Shown here: positions 1 through 9,740 of the stretch, piece by piece
How positions within the stretch are numbered: the first letter of the stretch is position 1
How the letters are laid out: each line of letters begins with the position of its first letter
Source of the DNA: Stenocarpella maydis
Taxonomy: Eukaryota; Ascomycota; Sordariomycetes; Diaporthales; Diaporthaceae
Reading direction: 5' to 3'
Assembly (NCBI GenBank): GCA_002270565.1
Contig: NQMI01000020.1
Span: 366,439 to 383,870 of the forward strand
Length of the DNA stretch: 17,432 nt
Program-made: the position numbers and the translations under genes
Notes under the pieces: generated by a model
Database searches by the model: none
Told to the model about the DNA's origin: nothing
What the model saw: the letters and a program-made list of their open reading frames with translations, nothing else

Positions 1-164
1 AATAAGATTCCTTAGCCTATATGTTTTTCAAAACTCCTTTATTACTTAATTTTACCTTACCTAAATACTTTTCTACCTACTTACCTACCCCTAGATTCAT
101 TAATTAGAATAATATTATCCTTAAAGTAATAGATTATAAGGAACGGCTATAATAAAAAAGAGGG

Positions 165-683
165 TGTGATGATTACAGCTGGTTCTTAGCTGATAAACAT
201 TAGTAAGTTGTCACGAATTTAACAGGAATAGAACTAGGGACTGAGTATTGGTCCCCTAGAGATGCAGATAAAACCCTACTAGCTAGCTGGACAGGCTAGT
301 AGGAAGTAGCACGACCTAGTAATGTTATATAATAGATTAAAAGGATAACTAAGATAGTTAGAGCAATACCATCACTCAAAATGATCCAAACGCTCTATTG
401 CTCTTATTACCCCTAGTAAGTAATACTCTAAGTAAGCCTTAAGAAGTAATACTCCTATTGCTCTAGGCTAAAGAAATTGACTATATAAACTCATAATTAT
501 TATTACTAGATAGTATAGCTTAAGATAGCTCATTAGTAGTTAATCTAAGTATTTACCTAGAAATAGCTTTAATAGCTTTTAATTGCTAGTATTATATTGC
601 TTATAATGATTCCCCTTAAATGCCTCTTAAATATAAACCCACTCACTAAAGTTATTAGCTAAGAACCAGCTGTGATCATTACA
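165..683. mobile_element. 519-bp element with 34-nt inverted ends (MITE or solo LTR)
   Basis: Bases 165-198 and 650-683 are near-perfect inverted repeats sharing the core AGCTGGTTCTTAGCT. The few differences are transitions, as expected from RIP. Both ends can be read as TG...CA, so this could be a solo LTR or a non-autonomous DNA element. I saw no convincing target-site duplication beside either end, and some similarity to other copies continues beyond 683, so the true boundaries are uncertain. It contains no coding capacity. Confidence 0.6.
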
Positions 684-705
684 TTCTTCTTAGCTACTTA
701 AATCC
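461..705 (+). repeat. Dispersed AT-rich repeat, copy 1
   Basis: This stretch aligns, in the same orientation, with 14613-14862. The shared landmarks occur in the same order: CTCTAGGCTAAAG, TAGTATAGCTTA, TTAGTAGTTAATCTAA, AATAGCTTTTAAT and CTAGTATTATATT. Most differences are transitions. By eye the identity is roughly 80-85 percent; it was not computed. Confidence 0.75.
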
Positions 706-1165
706 TTAAGGCTTTAATATACTAATTTTTCCTTAATTAAAGCTCTAAGGCAATAAGAAAGGAAGCTCTTAAGCTAAATCCTTTTAAGGGGAAGGTAATC
801 TTTATTTTTAAGAGTAAGGCAGGCTATTAGACCCTATAGATTATATTAGGTAAGAGCAAGCCCTAGATAACTCTGATTTATTATAAAAAAAAGCTAATAA
901 ATCTTCTTAATAGTTAGAAAGAAGCCTCTAAGGTAGAGTAGCTTCTTCCTAGCTTAATTTACTATTAAGCCAATTAAATAATATAGCGCAAGAGATATAC
1001 TAGGTTTTAAAGGCCTACCTAATAAATATACTATCCTTAATTATAATAATGGTATTATAAACTTTTAATTTTAAGTATTACTCTATAATTGTTTCATTAA
1101 TATATATAAAAAGTTTGGTAATAAGAGAAATCCACCTTATTAAGATATTTAAGTTTTCCTAGAGG

Positions 1166-1621
1166 GTGGGTATAGATGCATTCATACGCGTATGCGGTTG
1201 TGGGGCGGCTGGAAGGGGGGCCCGGCTGGAAGCCGGGGCGGTGATGTTAGATTTCTACACCATCACCACCCAGGTCGGACGCTCTATCATTCCGCATAGA
1301 CTTACCATGCAGCTTTCCCTTTTCACAGGACAGCTTTACATAAGCTCATTTAAGGATTACAAACAAATTTGCAGATTCTTAGGCCTCTCTACACAGGCTC
1401 TCACGCAAGAGATGGGTGAGCTAGGGTGGAAGGTAGCCGCTAATGGATTCATTCTAAGCGATGGCCAGGGCCAACTAGGTAGAGGAACAGGACCATGTGA
1501 GAGCCCTATCGCTTTCTTCAAGATTCTGATGTCGAAGATTAGGAGGAATGGTATAGCCAAAACAGACGTTGGCATTTTGCAGGAGGGTAAGCTCTTCCAA
1601 CCATATGAGTTCAAGGAATAA
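1166..1621 (+). CDS. Conserved-looking short ORF of unknown family, probably a gene fragment
   Basis: This open frame encodes 151 aa and begins right where the AT-rich block ends. The first 45 or so residues look like chance translation of G-rich sequence. From the second ATG at 1307 the protein looks real: a hydrophobic-aromatic start (LSLFTGQLY), FKDYKQICRFLGL, AANGFI, SPIAFFKILMSKIRRNG and a final KTDVGILQEGKLFQPYEF. That shape resembles the C-terminal part of larger fungal proteins of unknown function, but I cannot name the family. No intron is evident and nothing in frame lies upstream, so it is likely a 5'-truncated remnant beside a transposon. The choice between 1166 and 1307 as start is open; 1307 is more plausible. 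Confidence 0.45.
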   Translation: MGIDAFIRVCGCGAAGRGARLEAGAVMLDFYTITTQVGRSIIPHRLTMQLSLFTGQLYISSFKDYKQICRFLGLSTQALTQEMGELGWKVAANGFILSDGQGQLGRGTGPCESPIAFFKILMSKIRRNGIAKTDVGILQEGKLFQPYEFKE

Positions 1622-2007
1622 TGTTGATCTATTATGTGAATAGTAGATGAGTTAAGAATTTATGGATAATAAAATACACTTGTTGGAAAGCCTTTGTTAT
1701 AGTGGCCAATGCTGGGAATCTGTGATGTATTCGTGGCTGCGAAGGGAATGCTCTGCCGCCTTCCAACCACGTGTCCCGTACGGGCCCTCTCCCGCAATGT
1801 CGCCAGAAATCGACATTATTACATACATTATTGCCGCCAAATAGCCGAAATAGACAATAAAAAAAAATAGAAAGAAATAAACACTTCGCAAACGTCATTG
1901 TGGAGGAGCCTGTGGCTTGCTTGCCTTCTACTGGGTTATGTACCTAGTGACAGAAGAATCTCTCGCAGGAGGTTAATCCACGGGAGATTATCCCAAAGTA
2001 CGGTATC
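1622..2007. other. No gene recognised
   Basis: Only small, mutually overlapping open frames occur here, none with a recognisable motif. There is an A-rich run at 1857-1878. The stretch probably joins the short ORF on its left to the 3' end of the LINE on its right. Confidence 0.6.
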
Positions 2008-2799
2008 TTACGGATGGTAACCCTTCGTTACCTTATCATGTAAGGGTTTGTGCACCAAACACTGCCTGGGTAGGTGGTTCACTGCATACATGCTGTGGAC
2101 GTATATCAGTGACGGAGTGGGTTCTTGGTCCTGATGTGTTCGGACGCCAGCACACTGCGGAGGTCCGGTGCGTAGTTTGTTTGAACCAGTTTCAGCCTTT
2201 CGCACGTGCCGAGGAGCGCGTCCATTAGCCGGGCTTCCTGTCGCGGACGACCTGTCCTCCCGCCTTGGAGGGCCCGCCGCCCCTTCCCCTTGTCGGCCTC
2301 GTGGTGAGTCCTTGTACAAGGGGGTCTTTCTCGTCAAGGGTGTTGAGCCTATCAACATGCGCAGTCTCTGTTGTTCGAGAACAACCTCTGCCGGTGGAAC
2401 CCTGATTCTCTGTGCAGCACAGGAATCTGCGTGGTGCCCCTGGCCGGGAGGATTGCCCGGGCTGCCGGCTTGATTGTGCGGTCGACGTTGTTCAGGTGGC
2501 CTTGTTGTGTGAGCCTGGTCGTCTTGGTCGGACCCTTCGCGCTGGATTTCTTCGACCTTTACCAACACGTTTCTGCCCCGTACGCGGCGACCGGGAGTAC
2601 ACACACGTTTGCTGCAAGTGTGGTGAGGCTCGAGGGGGATCCCGGTCATGACCTTGTTGAGTCCTCTGAGGTGCGCCGCGGCCTCGTCGGCTCTGGCGCC
2701 CAATGTTTTGCCATGTCCCCGAAAGGTAAGTTCGGGTCAAAAGAACACTCCCAGCCACCTGACCCGATCGCTGAGTTGGATTCCACGTCTCCTGCCCGG

Positions 2800-3620
2800 A
2801 CCACCGGCGTGCCCGGGTTCCGTCTGCGCGATGAGTGAATCATCTCGTAGTTGTCAGCGGCAAACGTCACCGCGTTGTCCCTTCCTCATTGCAAGGCGTC
2901 CTCGGGGTCAGCTGAGAGGGCGGTGGACGTATCTGCTACCGACTTGCCTACCTCTAGCATGGAGAAGTCGTCCGCGTAACAGAACCGGCGCTTCTATTCC
3001 GCCGGTCCAGTAGCGGTTGTAGGTACAGCATGAAGAGGATCGAGGAGACGGGTGAGCCCTTTGGGAGGACGCAGACCAGCTCTTTGTTGTCCGTGGTCAC
3101 CCCTTCGAATCGTATCTACACGAGACTGACCGTCGTGAAGTCGAGGATCCGTTGTTTTAGAGTCTCAGGCCATCCTAGCTCGAGGAATCTTCCAGCCAGT
3201 CTGTTGGGTAAGACTTAGTCAGACGCCCCTTGGACGTTTATCATCAGGAGCGTGGCCTTGAGGCTTCAGTCCAGGGCTTCCTGAATTCCGTGAGTCAGTG
3301 CCGTGGTAAGGTCGACCGCTGACTGTTTCTGGAGTGCCCCGAAGTGTTGGGGGTTGAGTAGCCCCTTCAGGAGAGCCGTCTCCGACGTCTGTCTCGTCAC
3401 CAGTCTCTCCAGCCCTTTTGCTCAGGCAGCTGATCATGTACGACCTGAAGGTGGTGTAGGTTGTCTTGCCTGGTTTGGGATCATAGCCACCTCTACTGTC
3501 TGAAAGACCCGGGGGTGGTACCCGATTCGGGGGCAGCTGTCGTAAATGGCCGTGACCCGGCTCTGGATCAGATCCCAGACCATGTCCAGGAGACTGACCG
3601 TGAGGCCATCCAAACCCGGT
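2800..3620 (-). pseudogene. LINE reverse transcriptase domain, broken
   Basis: The minus strand encodes APGLDGLTVSLL at about 3590-3622, then AIYDSCPRIGYHPRVF and VEVAMIPNQAR, the classical start of a LINE RT. Further on, in another frame, is the catalytic box CYADDFSML with YADD at 2967-2978. After that comes NYEMIHSSRRRNPGTPVV (about 2795-2850), typical of the region after the active site in Tad1-like elements. Frameshifts and stops lie between these blocks, so no functional enzyme can be made. Confidence 0.85.
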
Positions 3621-4199
3621 GCTGCGTTGCCGGTTTTGACACAGCGTGTCCGTACTTCGTGGGTATCCGCCTTCCTATCCCACGGCAACTCCTCAGGTCT
3701 CTTTGTCCCCTCCCCATGGGTCCTGTATGTCGTCCTCTGCTGAGAACCTGTACAGGATGATGTCCCGAAGGTGGGTCGCGTTCTCTTTCGGCGTTCCGTG
3801 GCCTTGTACCATGGGGCCAGCTCATACATTTCCGCGTCCTTGCTTGCCGAATCGATTCGTTTCCCGCAGAAGGCCTTATTGGCTCGGGGCACGGTGCTTT
3901 TGAGGTTCCGCCGCGCCCACCCGATCCGTTCCGGGTCTTTCGCTTGTTGTGCGCATATGAGGTCTGCGCGGCTTCTCTGCACTTGTTATCCTACCAGGAG
4001 GTCTTGCGTCCTGCGACCTGCCTCCGGTGTCCTACTGTCCGTAGGGCCGTGGTAAGGATGTCTGTGAGGTCTTTGGCTGGGGGCTCTAATTCATCTGGTG
4101 TCTCTGCCCTGTCCCCCACTGCCCAGATGTGTTGCTATACTATCTGGTAAAAGTCTGCATACTTTCCCAAGGGTACCGTGAGCCTGCCCGTTTAAGTTG

Positions 4200-4775
4200 G
4201 CTGGATTTGTTTAGCCGGGACTATCGCGTAGTGGTCCGAGCTTGTTGCCAGATCTGGTTCCACCGTAGTCAAGGTGCCGGGGATGGTTGAGAGCACCAGG
4301 TCAATGGCTATTGCTCGTGCGTGGGTCCCTCCGGGGTTCTCCACCGCGAGACCGGCTGGACCGCGTTAAAGTCTTCTGCCACAACGGCGATCGGTTCCGG
4401 GGTCCATTCTTCTAATTGTGCTAGAAACCCTGGATCATAGCCCGGTTGCCTGTACACGTTGGTGATCGTGACCCCATTTACTACCACCATGCAGCATCGT
4501 TGTGACGTGTAGGGCCCGAATTGGTAGGCCTTTAATCCCTTTCGCGTCCTGGCATACGTCAGCACCCTGGGTACCTCTTTGCTCCAGTCCTCTAAGGGGG
4601 AGAATGTTTCGAACCCCGGGTGAGTTTTGGTGAGTTAAGTTTGCGTTGGGAATTCAGCGCGGCCCACGAGTCTTGCACAAGCAGGACATCGTAGCCGGCT
4701 TCGCACTCTGGGTTGAGCGCTACGTCCTGTTGTGGCCTGCGTTCCTGCCACGTTGGATTGTATGAGGCGGAGCAC
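4200..4775 (-). pseudogene. LINE endonuclease (EEP) domain, broken
   Basis: In several minus-strand frames the endonuclease/exonuclease/phosphatase signatures appear in order: LRLIQSNVAG at the start (about 4745-4775), LLVQDSWA (about 4665-4690), VPRVLTYARTRKGLKAYQFG, NVYRQPGYDP, VAEDFNAVQP (about 4345-4375) and SSDHYAIVP (SDH at 4231-4239). At least two frameshifts separate the pieces between 4775 and 4565. The metal-binding Glu usual in the LLQE motif reads Asp here, so the domain would probably be impaired even without the shifts. In the family this domain nicks target DNA to prime reverse transcription. Confidence 0.8.
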
Positions 4776-4904
4776 GTTCCCTTGTCGCACTCTGTTTTGG
4801 GTGCTCCTGTGTCCCTGGCTGCCTATCATAGGTCAGCCATGGGGTTGTCGCTCGTCAGTGGAACCGCCCCTCGGTGCTCGCACTCGAGGGGTCTTCCTGT
4901 TTTC

Positions 4905-5704
4905 ATGCTGAAGATGCTGATCTTAATCAACACGCAGCTTCTTCGTGCCCTTGAGGCAGAACGGCGAGGATCAAATTCTTTCAATGCGCCCTTGATTGAA
5001 GTCGTAGCGGTCGCGCTCCACGAAGTTGCCAAACATCTTTACAGGCTGGATAGCAAGGGTCACCAGGACGGCAACATCGAAAAATGGGTGCCCCCCAAGA
5101 ACAAGGCGTGGGAGTTTGGTTGGAGACAAAATCCGAACGGACCACCCCCTCCGCTTTTCAACATCTCTATTATTTCGATCACGACAAATACCCTGATGGT
5201 GTTGCTGATACAGTCGGGTACTGGGCAGAGTCGCGGATCCTTGGCGGTGTGATTCTGTTCGACAGGACGGCGCAACCAGCATCAGATGCTGTTTTCATTC
5301 ATCCAGACCGGAAATGCGAGCTCACAGAAGAGTAAAAGACAAGCTTGGTTAGCTTCTTGCTTGCTCCGCTCTCAGAAAGGGACAGTATCCAGTGCCCCCT
5401 ACCCATCACACCAGACCTTCAAAACGTCAATCGGGTCGACCCCGAAGAGCCTATATCCTGGACTGGTGTCTACCAAGACATCTGGGAGAGAGATTTACAT
5501 CCAGACGAGTTAGGTGATGGTAGGGCCAGAGACGTCTGGAGCAAAAGTAGCGAGCTTAACTGGATCACATTCGACCTTTGGCAGGAGAAACGTGGTCGAT
5601 ACTTCACGAGGTCTGACAGATACCCTTGGATTACCCCCCTATCTCTACAGCGTAGCAGAGTTTACAATATGATCAACATGATCTGTCAACTTTCCAGTAC
5701 ATAG
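4905..5704 (+). pseudogene. Pseudogene of an unnamed conserved fungal protein family
   Basis: Two plus-strand frames join into one protein-like sequence. The first (ATG at 4905) runs through NAPLIEVVAVALHEVAKHLYRL and IEKWVPP. The reading moves to another frame near the T-run at 5155-5158. It then continues with [31 protein letters not shown], an in-frame TAA at 5333-5335, and VNRVDPEEPISWTGVYQDIWER, DELGDGRARDVW. Blocks such as YPDG-AD-VGYWAE-ILGGV-LFDR and DPEEPI-TG-Y-D-WER are, from memory, shared by many fungal hypothetical proteins; I know no function. Likeness fades after about 5570. The stop lies where Gln would be unremarkable, so CAA to TAA is a likely origin. The LINE lies immediately upstream. 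Confidence 0.65.
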
Positions 5705-6696
5705 GCTACTCTTTCCAATAAACAGCGTATTTCATAACTACCACCCGACTGATGTGATCCATGGATGACTGCACAAGGGAGTAATTGAAAATGAGAAACC
5801 GCTGAATATCGTCTTCATACTTTAGCAAATTCCATGCCATATTAGTTGAAAATTATCACTGGTAGATCTCAACAGAATTTCAAGTACACTTCAAACAGCT
5901 CGTTACTGAGTCTCCTGCGGCAATTGCTCCATGGCTCCTTGCTCTGATTAATGTCGCCCACGCTAAATGTAGGCATAATGCGGAATGGCAGTGCGCCTTG
6001 AGTGGATCTTCCAATAGATTTCTGTATGAATTGACTCTTACTATGATCCGCTATGCTGGGGATAATGTGGCCTCAAGCAGAAGGTCTAGAATCAAGGGCT
6101 TTTGAGGAATGAAAGCATGTCGAACTGGAACTGATTGTATCACCTGATTTTCTCATGTGACCTCGCTTAGATGCAGCTTACCGGTATCTAATACTTCCAT
6201 TTCACTGATGATTAACTTTAAATTAGGCCCGTCTCCTGCCTTGGGGGAAACTATGGACCTCGTTAACAATTGCAGCAAGGCTCCAATCAAAGCCTCAGAA
6301 TTAACAGTCGTCCGAGAGAAACAGCTCCTTATACCGTAACAGATCATCCTGGTCTTTTGATTGAATCTCTACCTGGTGAAGGAGGAGGAGGCAGGAGGAA
6401 GGAGAAGAAGGCGCACCGCAGAATCTTGAAATCCTCACCCATAGAAAAGGAAAAGATATCAGGACGTAAAAGAATAGTCTTAAATGGCTTGAAAGAGGTA
6501 CCGTCTCATCATATTAGTCTAATCAAAATATGAATCAGGCTCGCAGAGGAATTCTTTCTCAGCTAGCTCTAGTCGGATGACTATAGAACTACGGTAACTA
6601 GGTACGGTATCACTTGAGCAACAGCAGACTTTCCAAACATACTTTCATCTATTCCCTGACTCAAAGCCTTCTTTCAATTTTACTTTTAAAAACCAT
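5705..6696. other. Intergenic, no gene recognised
   Basis: About 1 kb without a supported gene. Small frames on both strands (for example 6153-6347 minus and 6270-6533 plus) have no recognisable motif. A purine-rich GGA/GAA tract lies at about 6376-6412. The right-hand part must contain the 3' untranslated region of the dynamin-like gene, which ends at 6697 on the minus strand. Confidence 0.6.
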
Positions 6697-9161
6697 TCAG
6701 AAATCCGCATATCCGTCTACCACAACTTCGGGTGACCATCCACCACTTCGTAATGGTATTTCAGTTGTGTCCGGAGACCAAGAGGGTTCGTTAGAAAAAC
6801 TTGGGTCGGGGCTTTTATCGAAGATGGATGGTTTTTCTGATCTTCTCGATGTCGGAGTCATGACGGACACCTGGTCTGAGTCCTCCGATACTACCAGATC
6901 CTTTCCCGTTGGCTTGATGGGGACTCTGCGCTTGTTGAGGCTCTTCAGGCTCTGGAGTCCCGTCTTGAGAATCTTGCGCTTCGCCTCGAGGCGTTGCCTC
7001 TCTGAGGAAGACTCCGGGGTCTCTCCTGCGATGCCGCATACGTCTTCAGCACTCAGCCCCAGGACATCATTCGACCTAAAAAGCGCGGGGAGCTTGCTAA
7101 TGAGGCAGTCTTCAATAGCCAGGTTGCTCACGTCGTCGATAAACCTGGTCAGAGCGACCTGAAAGCAGCGTGGACATGTCAGCGGCGCCGAAAAATGCCC
7201 TTTGAGGAAATATCTTGCCTTGTAGTAAGCCTCCATGTAGTCCACGGCTAACGCGCTCCCAAACCTCTCCATATTCCCCTCGAACGCCCCTCCCACCAAG
7301 TCCAGAAGCTCGACGGGATTCAGGCTGATTTTGCTGTTTGGGTTATCGATACGGTTCGCTCCGAACATATTGTGGAGCAGCTTCTTCATAGCACGTTTGT
7401 GCCGGGCCTTCTGGATCCGCTGAACATTCTCGGTGAGCTGGGGATTGTTTGTGATGGGGTGCCCCGCAGATGCAAACAGCTCGTCGACACGAGTCTCCAA
7501 ATCGGATTTTAGCCCTTCGATCCGCTGGCTTATCAGCTTGAACACCCCTTCAGCAACATCGCTCGCAGCTATATGCTTGACTATCCGCTCAATAGCCAGT
7601 TCCGTAGATTGCAGGATGTCATCCGCCAGCTGCCTCGCGATCCTACTCCACGGCTGACATTGCTCTCCGAAAAGCTCGTTGACAAAGAGAGGATTGAAGA
7701 GGCCTGGGAGCTCGCGACCCTTGAAGTACTTGAGGCGTTCCGCAGCGTCCGCGACATATTGAGACCTGGAGACTTGAGGCGAGTCTGGGACCTCGCTGGT
7801 GTTCTCATCGTCACTCTCCGAATCGACGATGTATTGATTCTGGCCGCTCAGGCGCATATCACCCGCAAAGCCTGCGAGTCGGTTCTGGACTACAGCCCTT
7901 AGTCTTATTTGGAACCTATTCAAGTCGTTTTGGTTGCCAAAGAATCGGTCGGTATATGTGCCGTCAACCGCCTGCGTCACCAGCGACGTATACTCCTCAC
8001 TCACCCGCATCAGGTAGCTCAATTGCTGTAGTTGGGAACGTCGTTCCGGGCCTAGTCGATCCAGCCTTTCAACGCAGTCTTGAATGTTTTCTTTGACGTC
8101 CTCGATGAGGCTTTGGAGCTGCGCTAGGATCTGGTCCCTCAGAATTTCGCTTAGCCTGAGCCTCAAGGCCGCCACTCCGCAGTATGCTCGGTCGATGGAA
8201 GCCCACAGGCCCTTGGAGAAGAAGTCGCGCTCGATATCATCACGTTCAGTCGAGGTAACCTTGCGCTCCTCGAAGTTTCGATTTTTCAAGACGTGCCAGC
8301 CGAGGCGAAGCTCTTCCTCTAGGTTCCGGGCCAGACGAACAAAGTAGCTCTCTGAGTCGGAGCCAACATCCAGGGTGTCTGGCTTCGTGATAAGACCCAT
8401 TGTGCGTAACCCTTCGGGGTCGGCACGCTTGGCCATCAGGGTGACCTCCTGAAGGACATAGTCATACTTGGCCGACACAACGGTGAGGATGATGCTCCGT
8501 GGGCGCGCCATGTACTTCTCAACCATGCCGCGGACAATGTCGACATCATCATCGGACTGCTCCTTGTTCCCTCTCCTGAAGAGGCCAGGGAGGTCCACCA
8601 TGGTGAGGTGTGGCTGCGTCGGTCCTGTGCGCTCGATGCTGAGAATGTCTTCGAAGAACTCCGCCGTGTTGGTCTGGCCATCAGCCATGGCACGCTTGGC
8701 TTCGTCCGTAACGGTGCCAAGGCCCTCCTTTTCGATTTTGGCCTTGGGCTGCCACATCCCTAGTCGTTCTTTATCCTCTCCGTAGCGGCTCTCGCCTGGG
8801 ATAATGGAGACCTTCGTGCTAACCTCTCTAGTGGTGACGTTAGTCCTGCTACGGATCCTAAAGTGTTGTATTTTATAACATTCCAAAGCATGAAAGACGG
8901 GTATCTGAAATAGGTGAAAGGTGATGCTTACAGGCTTCGACGGAGGACTAGCTCAGTGGCAAAGCGGGTGCAGAGACCGTCCTTGGTGGGGAACGGCATG
9001 CCGGATATGGCCTCGAGGACGGAGCTCTTCCCAGAAGACTGGTCCCCGCAGACGATAATCTCGGGCAAGCCGACATAGTGGCTGACTCCCTGTGAGCGGA
9101 GGCTGTCGATGATATCGAGAAGGTCTCTGTGGTCTCCGACGGTGATGTTGGTCTCTTCCAT
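6697..9161 (-). CDS. Mx-like dynamin family GTPase
   Basis: Exon 1 is 9161-8932 and exon 2 is 8857-6697, joined across a 74-nt intron to give 796 aa. All GTPase motifs are present: P-loop GDQSSGKS (39-46), switch Thr in CTRF (65), DLPG (165-168), TKPD (234-237) and a G5-like KNRN (268-271). The stalk follows, with an acidic disordered loop (about 422-437), the conserved GRELPG (about 457-462) and a GED-like region (about 607-700). No PH or membrane-spanning segment is visible, so it is an Mx-type soluble dynamin rather than a classical endocytic one. The last 80 or so residues are Ser/Pro/Asp rich and probably disordered. Known family members bind GTP, self-assemble and remodel membranes or act on invading particles; the role here is unknown. 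The start has a favourable A at -3. The stalk frame is intact, so the gene looks functional. Confidence 0.93.
8858..8931 (-). other. Intron of the dynamin-like gene with three possible acceptors
   Basis: The donor is GTAAGC and the preferred acceptor is CTTTAG ending at 8858. Two further AGs follow closely (CGTAG and GCAG, within the next 15 nt). All three leave the same reading frame, changing the protein only by a few residues after Ser76. The intron falls between the switch-Thr region and the DLPG motif and must be removed, because exon 1 otherwise runs into TAA directly after the donor. Confidence 0.8.
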
Positions 9162-9740
9162 GATTGTCTGGATTTCTCCTGTGGAGTGATGGCTTGAAAA
9201 AAAGAAGGAGTTTCAGCACGACTGCGGCCAAAGAAGATTCAAAAGAGTGGGAGACGAAGACGAAAAGAAGTGGGAGAATTAAATATCCCCCATGATCTCA
9301 AGTCTTGCCTGGGAGGCACCTGCCATGACGTTGTGCAAGGCCTCCCGCAGACTTGGGCCCCGAAGCATTGCAGCATTTCTGCACGTCAGTCGGCCCAACA
9401 TGCATCAATTGCCCGAATCAGGAATAGCTCGAGCAGCTCCCAGCTTCTGTGAGGACTGTGGCCACCAGTTGGCTTCTCGCGCGTCAACTTGCTATTCGCG
9501 GAAACCCGCTGGGCATTGTTGACGTGGCGTGGGAGGTGGGAGTCTCGAAGCTACAGCATACACTGAGAAAGGCTTAGGTGGGATTGTTTCGATTTCTTGT
9601 GACAGTCTATTGCATTATATAGCCACAAGAAGTATTCTGCGTGTATATAAGACAAATAAAATAAAAAAAAACAAGAACGGTCGACCGACAAACGTCAGCG
9701 CGCACAACAATCCTACTCATCAGAGCAGTACAGTGGTGAG
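9162..9740. promoter_or_regulatory. Spacer: deaminase 3' end and dynamin promoter
   Basis: Both flanking genes lie on the minus strand, so this 579-bp stretch must hold the end of the deaminase transcript (right) and the promoter plus leader of the dynamin gene (left). On the minus strand a TATA-like ATATTTAA occurs at about 9280-9287, roughly 120 nt before the dynamin start. An A-rich run lies at 9655-9672. No gene is visible. Confidence 0.5.

Larger units (their letters stand above)
1..1150. repeat. AT-rich, RIP-like decayed repeat block
   Basis: This block is strikingly A+T rich and full of TAA, TAG and CTA words on both strands, with no long open frame. The composition changes abruptly at about 1150, where G+C-rich sequence begins. 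The stretch 740-960 may be a ruined coding region: read forward from about 762 it gives long runs without frameshift, broken mainly by TAG and TAA. I could not assign it to a protein family. The pattern is what RIP does to repeated DNA in ascomycetes; that cause is inferred from composition and from the clearer case in the gag frame at the other end of the window. Confidence 0.75.
2008..4830 (-). mobile_element. Degenerate Tad1/I-type LINE (non-LTR retrotransposon), ORF2 part
   Basis: Reading the minus strand from about 4800 down, the pieces come in the order of a LINE ORF2: an apurinic-type endonuclease (4200-4775), then a reverse transcriptase (about 2800-3620), then a post-RT segment with AAHLRGLNKVMTGIP (about 2640-2690). 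The frame shifts several times and contains stops, so the copy is dead. No ORF1 or CCHC finger is seen before the endonuclease, and no RNase H domain is recognisable after the RT, so the copy is incomplete at both ends. The sequence is G+C rich and is not AT-shifted like the flanking repeats, suggesting a different mutational history. Exact outer boundaries are uncertain. Confidence 0.85.

Noticed and set aside
2371..2838. Plus-strand open frame of 155 codons
   Set aside because: It is the reverse-strand shadow of the LINE, whose minus-strand RT motifs are clear. Its protein has no recognisable motif.
6614..7162. Plus-strand open frame of 182 codons
   Set aside because: It is antisense to the 3' part of the dynamin-like gene; the minus-strand frame carries the conserved protein.
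9270..9522. Small plus-strand frames with Cys pairs that hint at a zinc finger (CEDCGHQ)
   Set aside because: The frames are short and low-complexity, have no second Cys/His pair at a proper spacing, and lie where the dynamin promoter is expected.
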